DNA of 10,978 nt from an uncultured Flavobacteriales bacterium (GTDB lineage: Bacteria > Bacteroidota > Bacteroidia > Flavobacteriales > Crocinitomicaceae). The stretch is taken from NCBI GenBank assembly GCA_946479125.1, contig CAMLET010000056.1, forward strand, positions 1-10,978, given 5' to 3'. A program made the translations under genes and the position numbers. Numbering within the stretch: position 1 is the first letter of the stretch; the number at the start of each line of letters is the position of its first letter. The notes under the pieces are model-generated. The model worked only from the letters and a program-made list of their open reading frames with translations. It was not told the origin of the DNA and ran no database searches. This document shows, in pieces, positions 5,774-10,978 of the stretch.

Positions 5774-8098
5774 TTACTTGAATTTAAAGTTATACGTTAC
5801 TGCAGGAACAATTTTGAACAAGGTAGTTTGAACTGCTTCTGTTTTGCTTGGATCGTCGGCATTTTCTCTGAAATCAATTGAATACGCATTTTCACGTGCA
5901 TAAACATTGTAAATAGACACGGTCCAACTACTTTCAAATTTCTCTGTATTTTTTCTATACCACGTCAAACCGAAATCTAAGCGGTGGTAATTTGGCATTC
6001 TGTAACCGTTTCTTTCCGTGTAAACGAAATACGTTTGTCCATCGTACTGGTATTTTCCACTTGGGAAAGTAATGGCATTTCCGGTATAGAAAATGAATAA
6101 TGCCGAAACTGAAAGCTGTTTGTTAATGTCGTACATTCCAACAACTGATAAATCGTGCGTTCTATCCTGACGCGCATTGTACCAATTGTTATTGTTGATT
6201 CCGTCTATCTTGCGTTCTGTTTTTGAAAGCGTGTACGAAACCCAGCCTGTAAATGCTCCGCTTTTCTTTTTCAACAAGATTTCCAAACCGTAAGCTCTAC
6301 CAATTCCTGATAACAATTCACCTTCCAATTTCTCGTTTGCTTGCGAATTTGCTCCGTTTCTGAAATCCAGTTGATTCTGCATCGCTTTGTAATACGTCTC
6401 CACATTGATCTCGTAGGTATTGTCTTTCAGGTTTTTGAACCATCCAAGTGCTACCTGATCCGAAACTGCCGGTTTTGTATTTAAACTTGAAGTCAACCAA
6501 ACGTCTGTTGGTGAGGAAGCTGTTGAACTTGAAACCTGTTGGATGTTCTGTACATTTCGGGAATAAGCACCTTTTACTGACATTCCTTCAACCAACTGCC
6601 AGCTAAAAGAAACGCGTGGTTCAATGAAAGCATAGGTTTTCAAAAATGAATTGTTCTTGTAAACGGTAGTTGAAGAAACTGTTCCTTCTGAATCGTAAGT
6701 GTACATTTCGTCACCATTCCCGATTACGGTTAATGAACTTCCACGAACTCCCATATTCACATTGAAATTTTCAGAAAGTGACCATTCATCTACAAAGAAC
6801 ACCGCATTTTCCATCGTTTTATTCGGAGTCAACTTTTTGACATTGAAACCAGCTGCAGCGTTTGCCTCAACTTGTCCGGTTACGATTCCGTGTAAAATGG
6901 AGTTCAATCCAAATTTGAATTTATGTCGCTGGCTTAAGTAGTACTGAAACTCGTGCTTTACGTTTACATCTTCAATTTTCGACTTGATACTAAACTCAAC
7001 ATCGTCTGTTTTGATCTTGAATTTGTAATCGAATGAACTGTAAATGAAAGAAGTATTTGAGAATAGTTTAGAGCTGTAAATGTGATTCCAACGCGCGGTT
7101 CCGGTTGCATTTCCCCAATCAATTCCGAAAGTTTTTCCTAATCCCAGAACATCTCGACCAAAGTATCCGGAAAGATAGATCTTGTCCTTTTTACCCAGTT
7201 TGTAATTCAATTTCGTGTTCAAATCGTAGAAGTACAATTTGTTCTCTTTGAACTTGTCTGTCAGTTTCAGGAATACATCGGCGTAAGTTCTTCGTCCGGT
7301 AACCAGGAATGAACTTTTATCTTTCACAATTGGACCTTCAACACTCAATCTCGACGAGATCAAACCAATTCCACCACCAACGTTGTAGCGCTGATTGTTT
7401 CCTTCGCTCATACGAACATCCATCACAGAAGCCAATCGTCCGCCAAAATTTGCCGGTTGATTTCCTTTGTACAAGAATGCATCTTTCAATGCATCAGAGT
7501 TAAATGTTGAGAAAAATCCAAGTAAGTGCGAAGCGTTGTAAACTGGTGCTTCATCCAAAAGGATCAAATTCTGATCGGCACCACCACCGCGAACATAGAA
7601 TCCAGAACCACCTTCACCCGCACTTTTTACACCTGGTAAAAGCTGCATGGTTTTAATGATATCTTTTTCTCCGAAAATTACGGGAAGCTTCGCCAATTCT
7701 TTCGGATCGAGGCGTTCAACACCCATCAACGGGTCTTTTACGTTTTGATCAGGTCGAACTCCGGTAATTTCTACTTCTTTAATTTCTTTGACCGCAGAAG
7801 CTACTTCAAGTGAAACGTCTTTTGTAATATTTTGATCGAGGTTGAATTCTTCCTCAATGTCTTTATATCCAGGGAATGAGAAAACAATGATGTACTTTCC
7901 TTTCGGGAGCGTTAAGGAATAGAATCCATATTCATTTGTAACGGCACCAATGGTTTGGTTTTTCACTTTTATACGTGCACCAATCACGTCTTCACCATCA
8001 GATTTATCTCTGATATTCCCACTTAACGTGGCATTCTCCTGTGCGAAAACCTGTAATCCTGATAGAAAAATAAGGATGAAGAGTAATTTTAATTTCAT
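5774..8098 (-). CDS. TonB-dependent receptor with N-terminal carboxypeptidase-regulatory-like domain
   Basis: This 774-residue outer-membrane transporter begins with a signal peptide (residues 1-19, cut near VFA-Q). A carboxypeptidase D regulatory-like domain follows at about 24-105 (SGNIRDKSDGEDVIGARI, TNEYGFYSLTLPKGKY). KEVEITG (107-113) lies where a TonB-box region is expected. The plug spans about 125-230, with LPGVKSAGEGGSGFYVRGGG (154-173), LILLDEAPVYN and NFGGRLASVMDVRM. The remainder is a 22-strand-type barrel ending VTYNFKFK. These receptors take up scarce ligands using TonB-ExbBD energy. It lacks the length and SusD partner of the SusC type; the DUF4249 lipoprotein downstream marks the other Bacteroidota receptor class, whose ligands are mostly unknown. 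It has its own upstream region with possible leader hairpins and an operator-like palindrome. No damage is visible in the frame. Confidence 0.95.
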   Translation of the reverse strand: MKLKLLFILIFLSGLQVFAQENATLSGNIRDKSDGEDVIGARIKVKNQTIGAVTNEYGFYSLTLPKGKYIIVFSFPGYKDIEEEFNLDQNITKDVSLEVASAVKEIKEVEITGVRPDQNVKDPLMGVERLDPKELAKLPVIFGEKDIIKTMQLLPGVKSAGEGGSGFYVRGGGADQNLILLDEAPVYNASHLLGFFSTFNSDALKDAFLYKGNQPANFGGRLASVMDVRMSEGNNQRYNVGGGIGLISSRLSVEGPIVKDKSSFLVTGRRTYADVFLKLTDKFKENKLYFYDLNTKLNYKLGKKDKIYLSGYFGRDVLGLGKTFGIDWGNATGTARWNHIYSSKLFSNTSFIYSSFDYKFKIKTDDVEFSIKSKIEDVNVKHEFQYYLSQRHKFKFGLNSILHGIVTGQVEANAAAGFNVKKLTPNKTMENAVFFVDEWSLSENFNVNMGVRGSSLTVIGNGDEMYTYDSEGTVSSTTVYKNNSFLKTYAFIEPRVSFSWQLVEGMSVKGAYSRNVQNIQQVSSSTASSPTDVWLTSSLNTKPAVSDQVALGWFKNLKDNTYEINVETYYKAMQNQLDFRNGANSQANEKLEGELLSGIGRAYGLEILLKKKSGAFTGWVSYTLSKTERKIDGINNNNWYNARQDRTHDLSVVGMYDINKQLSVSALFIFYTGNAITFPSGKYQYDGQTYFVYTERNGYRMPNYHRLDFGLTWYRKNTEKFESSWTVSIYNVYARENAYSIDFRENADDPSKTEAVQTTLFKIVPAVTYNFKFK

Positions 8099-8120
8099 TC
8101 AGCTTTTTTTGTACGACAGA

Positions 8121-8151
8121 TTCACTGGAGATAAGTTACAGTGAAAACTGT
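8121..8151 (-). promoter_or_regulatory. Receptor leader: two mutually exclusive hairpins
   Basis: In transcript sense, ACAGU (8151-8147) can pair with ACUGU (8142-8138) around UUUC. Alternatively UUCACUG (8145-8139) can pair with CAGUGAA (8127-8121) around an 11-base loop. The arms overlap, so only one stem can form. The second ends 22 bases before the receptor ATG. This could be a small switch or chance pairing in AT-rich DNA. Confidence 0.4.
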
Positions 8152-8170
8152 TTTTGTGGAAATTCTCGTG

Positions 8171-8178
8171 CAAAGTTG
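8171..8178 (-). promoter_or_regulatory. Weak candidate -7 box for the receptor gene
   Basis: Read on the - strand this is CAACTTTG, one mismatch from TAnnTTTG. It lies within small inverted repeats (TGCAA-AG-TTGCA, 8169-8180). A start about 7 bases downstream would give a leader of roughly 65 bases that just includes the two alternative hairpins. No convincing -33 TTTG is present at normal spacing. Confidence 0.3.
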
Positions 8179-8233
8179 CAACCTAAATTTCAATGAATGA
8201 GTACTTTTTACCGATTTTAATGAAAAAATGTCT

Positions 8234-8245
8234 TGTTCTAGAACA
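8234..8245. promoter_or_regulatory. Perfect 12-base palindrome upstream of the receptor gene, possible operator
   Basis: TGTTCTAGAACA is fully self-complementary and lies about 56 bases upstream of the candidate -7 box and 136 bases upstream of the receptor ATG. The position suits an activator or repressor dimer site. No regulator gene is in the window, and I do not recognise the motif as a known Bacteroidota operator. Confidence 0.35.
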
Positions 8246-8269
8246 GGTTGGCTTTGTTTTAAAAATTAG

Positions 8270-8284
8270 TCCGTCTAAGACGGA
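8270..8284. repeat. Palindromic repeat, possible third member of the TCCGCC...CGGA family
   Basis: TCCGTCTAAGACGGA has perfect seven-base arms around a single A. It shares the TCCG...CGGA frame with 1984-1997 and 5757-5770 but differs in the core (TCTAAGA in place of CCGCGG/A). It may be a diverged copy or an unrelated palindrome. It lies within the 351-base gap between the receptor gene and prfA. Confidence 0.5.
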
Positions 8285-8289
8285 GCATC

Positions 8290-8382
8290 TCTTTGCGTTC
8301 TTCTTTCTTCGCGGTAAAAATTTTAAAATGCACTCTTGTTAGTTTCCTAAACCAAACGCAAAGAAACGAGTACGCAAAGAAA
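8290..8382. repeat. CGCAAAG-type dispersed repeat
   Basis: ACGCAAAGAAA occurs twice in direct orientation (8356-8366 and 8372-8382, period 16). TCTTTGCGT at 8290-8298 is the exact inverse of ACGCAAAGA, and TTCTTCGCGG after it is a degenerate copy. Strings of CGCAAAG/CTTTGCG are, as I recall, a frequent intergenic repeat in Bacteroidota. No reading frame of note is present, and this stretch together with the neighbouring palindromes fills the prfA-receptor gap. Confidence 0.5.
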
Positions 8383-8403
8383 ATTGCAGAATACTCTGCA
8401 ATT
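8377..8403 (-). terminator. Terminator of the purM-prfA transcript
   Basis: In transcript sense, AAUUGCAGA pairs perfectly with UCUGCAAUU (nine pairs, loop GUAU; 8403-8395 with 8390-8382) and is followed by UUCUUUG. It lies about 46 bases past the prfA stop. A smaller five-pair hairpin (UUACU/AGUAA, 8411-8424) precedes it. The long perfect stem and U-rich tail fit a factor-independent terminator. Confidence 0.65.
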
Positions 8404-8449
8404 CATAACCTTACTTTTGAGTAATTCTTAAAACAATTCGTAGACAGGA

Positions 8450-9529
8450 TTAAACTCCTTCACCTTTCATTTTCTCCGCATTTTCCGCCATTTTTAGTGA
8501 ATCAATCATTTCCTGAATATCTCCATTCATGAAAGGTCCAAGGTTGTAAATGGTTTTGTTGATGCGGTGATCAGTGATTCTTCCTTGCGGATAATTGTAA
8601 GTTCTGATTTTTGCTGAACGGTCACCAGTAGAAACCAAGGTTTTACGTTGCGCTGCACGTTCCTGATGAACTCTGTCCAATTCCGCCTGATACAAGCGAG
8701 AACGCAAAACAGAAATTGCCTGAGCTAAGTTTTTATGTTGTGAACGACCATCCTGACATTCAACTACAACACCTGTAGGAATATGCGTTAAACGGATGGC
8801 AGATTCAGTTTTGTTAATGTGCTGACCTCCTGCTCCAGATGCACGGAAAGTATCCTTTCTTACATCGTTCATGTCCAGTTCAAAATCTACTTCTTCAGCT
8901 TCCGGCAAAACCGCCACAGTGATTGCGGAAGTATGTACACGACCTTGAGATTCCGTTTCAGGAACACGTTGAACACGATGAACTCCTGATTCAAATTTCA
9001 GCATTCCATAAATTCCGGCACCTTCAATCGACATCGAAATCTCTTTGTATCCTTTTGTACTTCCTTCAGAAGAGTTGATGATTTCATAATGCCAACCCAA
9101 TTCCTTAAAATACATGGTGTACATACGGAAAACGTCTTCAACGAAAATACATGCTTCATCACCACCGGTTCCGGCACGTAACTCCAAAATCGCATTCTTA
9201 TCGTCCTCAGGATCTTTAGGAATCAAAAGAATCTTGATATCTTCTTCCAAAACTGGTTTTTGACCTTCCAGTTCGTCGATTTCCATCTTCGCCATTTCAC
9301 GCATTTCAGGATCAGTTTCTGTCTCTAATAATGTTTTGGCGCTTTTGAGATTATCCAACACATTCTTGTACGCTTTGTAAGCGTTATCAACTTCTTCTAA
9401 ATCGCGGTATTCCTTATTCAACTTCACGTAACGATCCATATCCGAGATAATCTCCGGATCGGTAATCATTTTTCCAACTTCAATAAAGCGAAAATGAATC
9501 GCTTCCAATTTGCTCAATAACTCTTGCAT
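8450..9529 (-). CDS. prfA: Peptide chain release factor 1
   Basis: This 359-residue class I release factor reads UAA and UAG stop codons in the ribosomal A site and triggers release of the finished protein. Domain 1 is a helical, acidic N-terminal part (about 1-110). The catalytic GGQ motif is at 234-236 in ASGAGGQHINKTES. The stop-codon recognition PxT motif is PET at 190-192 in RVPETESQGRVHTS, which marks RF1 rather than RF2 (which has SPF). RAGTGGDEA (118-126) is also typical. The length is normal and no programmed frameshift is present, again unlike RF2. It starts 6 bases after the purM stop, so the two are co-transcribed, and a terminator follows. The middle residue of PxT is variable in the family, so E is not evidence of changed specificity. 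Confidence 0.97.
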   Translation of the reverse strand: MQELLSKLEAIHFRFIEVGKMITDPEIISDMDRYVKLNKEYRDLEEVDNAYKAYKNVLDNLKSAKTLLETETDPEMREMAKMEIDELEGQKPVLEEDIKILLIPKDPEDDKNAILELRAGTGGDEACIFVEDVFRMYTMYFKELGWHYEIINSSEGSTKGYKEISMSIEGAGIYGMLKFESGVHRVQRVPETESQGRVHTSAITVAVLPEAEEVDFELDMNDVRKDTFRASGAGGQHINKTESAIRLTHIPTGVVVECQDGRSQHKNLAQAISVLRSRLYQAELDRVHQERAAQRKTLVSTGDRSAKIRTYNYPQGRITDHRINKTIYNLGPFMNGDIQEMIDSLKMAENAEKMKGEGV

Positions 9530-9535
9530 AATTTC

Positions 9536-10702
9536 TTAGTATTGGAATTTACCAACTTCAGAAGAAACAGTTACCTGTTTACCTTCAAAAGTCTCAACTC
9601 TACCAATGATCTGCGCATCAATACCGAATGATTTTGAAATCTCGATAATGGCATCTGCATAATCAGGAGAAACGTAAATTTCCATTCTGTGTCCCATGTT
9701 AAACACTTTATACATTTCTTTCCAATCCGTTTTTGACTCTTCCTGAATCATTTTGAAAAGCGGTGGAATTGGGAACAGATTATCCTTAATAACGTGAACA
9801 TTTTCAACGAAATGCAACACTTTTGTTTGTGCGCCACCAGAACAATGAACCATTCCATGAATGTTTGCTCTTTGCTCGTCAAGAATCTTCTTGATTACGG
9901 GAGCGTATGTTCTTGTTGGCGATAAAACCAATTTTCCAGCGTCCAATGGAACACCATCAACAGCCTCTGTCAATTTCTTAGATCCGGAATAAACCAATTC
10001 TTCAGGAACTGCCGCATCAAAACTTTCAGGGAATTTTGCAGCCAATTCTTTAGAGAACACATCGTGACGCGCAGAAGTCAAACCATTCGACCCCATTCCT
10101 CCATTGTATTCTGTTTCATAAGTTGCTTGTCCGTAAGAAGCCAAACCAACGATTACATCTCCACCTTGAATGGTATGATTAGAAATTACTTCAGAACGCT
10201 TCATTCTACAAACCACCGTGGAATCCACAATAATTGTACGAACTAAGTCACCAACATCTGCAGTTTCACCACCTGTTGAGTAAATTCCAATTCCCTGATT
10301 TCTCAAAGTATCAAGTAACTCTTCAGTTCCGTTGATAATTGCAGCAATCACTTCACCAGTGATAAGGTTTTTATTTCGTCCGATAGTTGAAGAAAGAAGA
10401 ATGTTCTCTGTTGCTCCTACACAAAGCAAATCATCGATATTCATGATCAATGCATCTTGTGCAATACCTTTCCACACAGAAACATCGCCTGTTTCTTTCC
10501 AGTACATGTATGCCAAAGACGATTTTGTACCAGCTCCATCAGCATGCATTACAATACAATATTCGGGATCGCCGGTTAAGTAGTCGGGAACAATTTTACA
10601 AAACGCTTGTGGAAACAATCCTTTATCAACGTTTTTAATTGCGTTATGCACTTCTTCTTTTCCAGCGGAAACTCCTCTTAAATTGTATCGAATATCAGAC
10701 AT
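9536..10702 (-). CDS. purM: Phosphoribosylformylglycinamidine cyclo-ligase (AIR synthase)
   Basis: This 388-residue enzyme closes the imidazole ring: FGAM plus ATP gives aminoimidazole ribotide, ADP and phosphate, the fifth step of purine synthesis. Landmarks are HADGAGTKSSLAY (53-65), the metal/ATP region with DALIMNIDDLLCVGA (83-97), STGGETADVGD (142-152), SPTRTYAP (261-268), HCSGG (286-290) and FNMGHRMEIYV (334-344). The last two differ from the enterobacterial forms (HITGGG, FNMGIGM), and the protein is about 40 residues longer than the E. coli enzyme; both fit my memory of the Bacteroidota-type PurM. The start ATG 10702-10700 lies a short distance after a good promoter. It leads a two-gene operon with prfA. 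A paralogous PurM/PurL-like role is possible but less likely. Confidence 0.93.
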   Translation of the reverse strand: MSDIRYNLRGVSAGKEEVHNAIKNVDKGLFPQAFCKIVPDYLTGDPEYCIVMHADGAGTKSSLAYMYWKETGDVSVWKGIAQDALIMNIDDLLCVGATENILLSSTIGRNKNLITGEVIAAIINGTEELLDTLRNQGIGIYSTGGETADVGDLVRTIIVDSTVVCRMKRSEVISNHTIQGGDVIVGLASYGQATYETEYNGGMGSNGLTSARHDVFSKELAAKFPESFDAAVPEELVYSGSKKLTEAVDGVPLDAGKLVLSPTRTYAPVIKKILDEQRANIHGMVHCSGGAQTKVLHFVENVHVIKDNLFPIPPLFKMIQEESKTDWKEMYKVFNMGHRMEIYVSPDYADAIIEISKSFGIDAQIIGRVETFEGKQVTVSSEVGKFQY

Positions 10703-10718
10703 GTAGCGAAATATTGCG

Positions 10719-10748
10719 CAAAGTTACGAAAATCTCGGCGGGTTCAAA
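10719..10748 (-). promoter_or_regulatory. Promoter of purM-prfA (flavobacterial type)
   Basis: Read on the - strand, TTTG (10748-10745) is followed after 18 bases by TAACTTTG (10726-10719), a full match to the Bacteroidota -33/-7 pattern TTTG-N17-23-TAnnTTTG. The transcript would start about 7 bases further on, leaving a leader of roughly 10 bases before the purM ATG, too short for a purine riboswitch. This is the clearest promoter in the window. Confidence 0.65.
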
Positions 10749-10754
10749 ATGCTA

Positions 10755-10780
10755 GAGAGGCGATCTCCACCCGAGGCGGG
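10755..10780. repeat. GC-rich intergenic inverted repeats upstream of purM
   Basis: GAGAGGCGATCTC (10755-10767, arms GAGA/TCTC) is followed by CCCGAGGCGGG (10770-10780, arms CCCG/CGGG). The stretch is much richer in G+C than its AT-rich surroundings, which fits another short dispersed intergenic element. It sits directly upstream of the purM -33 box. No copy elsewhere in this window is evident. Confidence 0.35.
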
Positions 10781-10787
10781 CATATGA

Positions 10788-10819
10788 GCAAAAAAAAGCC
10801 CCGATAAAATCGAGGCTTT
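10788..10819 (-). terminator. Strong factor-independent terminator of the gene at the right edge
   Basis: In transcript sense, AAAGCC-U-CGAU pairs with AUCG-G-GGCUUU (one internal mismatch, loop UUU; 10819-10809 with 10805-10795), and the run continues as UUUUU. It lies 8 bases past the stop codon at 10827-10829. This is a textbook intrinsic terminator. It should insulate purM from the upstream gene. Confidence 0.85.
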
Positions 10820-10826
10820 AAATCTT

Positions 10827-10978
10827 TTATTTATTGGATGGTGGCAATTTCTTGAACACCAAATAATCAGGATTTGCTGGCGGAGCTTTCGTTGGATCGA
10901 AATCCAATGTAACTATCGCTGCTTCAGTTCTACGATTGAACTGCTGTAAAATCTCGAATTTCTTTCTATCTGTTTTCT
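10827..10978 (-). CDS. C-terminal end of an unidentified protein, possibly OmpA-like (5' part outside window)
   Basis: A - strand frame is open from the right edge to TAA at 10829-10827 and gives 49 residues: KTDRKKFEILQQFNRRTEAA, then IVTLDFDPTKAPPANPDY, then LVFKKLPPSNK. A strong terminator follows 8 bases later, which supports a real gene end. The NRRTE word after a helix resembles the end of OmpA/peptidoglycan-binding domains (usually NRRVEF or NRRTEF), followed here by a proline-rich tail. With this little sequence the family call is only a suggestion. The other two - strand frames contain early stops. Confidence 0.6.
   Translation of the reverse strand, partial: KTDRKKFEILQQFNRRTEAAIVTLDFDPTKAPPANPDYLVFKKLPPSNK

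Noticed and set aside
5774..8098. Receptor as a SusC/RagA member of a polysaccharide utilisation locus
   Set aside because: It is too short (774 residues), there is no SusD and there are no glycan-degrading enzymes nearby. The DUF4249 partner marks a different class.
8574..8961. Possible altered stop-codon specificity of RF1 because PxT is PET
   Set aside because: The middle residue of the motif varies naturally in RF1, and all other landmarks including GGQ are normal.
10703..10718. Purine riboswitch in front of purM
   Set aside because: The likely promoter leaves a leader of only about 10 bases, and no aptamer-like structure is seen.

Overview
The window looks like chromosomal DNA of a member of the Bacteroidota, most likely a flavobacterium-like lineage. 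The reasons are a TonB-dependent receptor paired with a DUF4249 lipoprotein, a long (388-residue) PurM, two candidate promoters whose -7 box fits TAnnTTTG, almost no Shine-Dalgarno sequences, AT-rich DNA, and short GC-rich palindromic repeats between genes that resemble repeats I remember from Bacteroidota genomes. I cannot name the genus.

Layout. On the + strand, positions 1-1972 hold the C-terminal part of an Omp85/BamA-like outer-membrane protein, a small three-helix membrane protein and a secreted protein of unknown family. From about 2054 to the right end every gene is on the - strand. The two blocks converge on a repeat-rich 80-base junction. Read in the direction of transcription (right to left), the - strand holds: the tail of an unidentified gene with a strong terminator; purM-prfA behind a good flavobacterial-type promoter and ending in a hairpin terminator; a TonB receptor-DUF4249 lipoprotein pair with its own 351-base upstream region; and a tight pyrF - sterol desaturase/fatty acid hydroxylase - mtnB - small membrane protein operon.

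How the genes work together. purM (purine synthesis), prfA (translation termination) and pyrF (pyrimidine synthesis) are housekeeping genes that I recall lying together in many flavobacteria. Here the receptor-lipoprotein pair, an outer-membrane uptake module of unknown substrate, lies between prfA and pyrF. mtnB belongs to methionine salvage, but none of its pathway partners is in the window.

I see no RNA genes, CRISPR array, transposase, phage genes or defence system, and nothing I would call a new system. The most interesting signals are small. A dispersed repeat has been translated into the C-terminus of MtnB, and another repeat arm contains the stop codon of the secreted protein. A hairpin family related to TCCGCCGCGGCGGA occurs between genes. 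The receptor leader can form two mutually exclusive hairpins. Two three-helix proteins of identical length flank the convergent junction.
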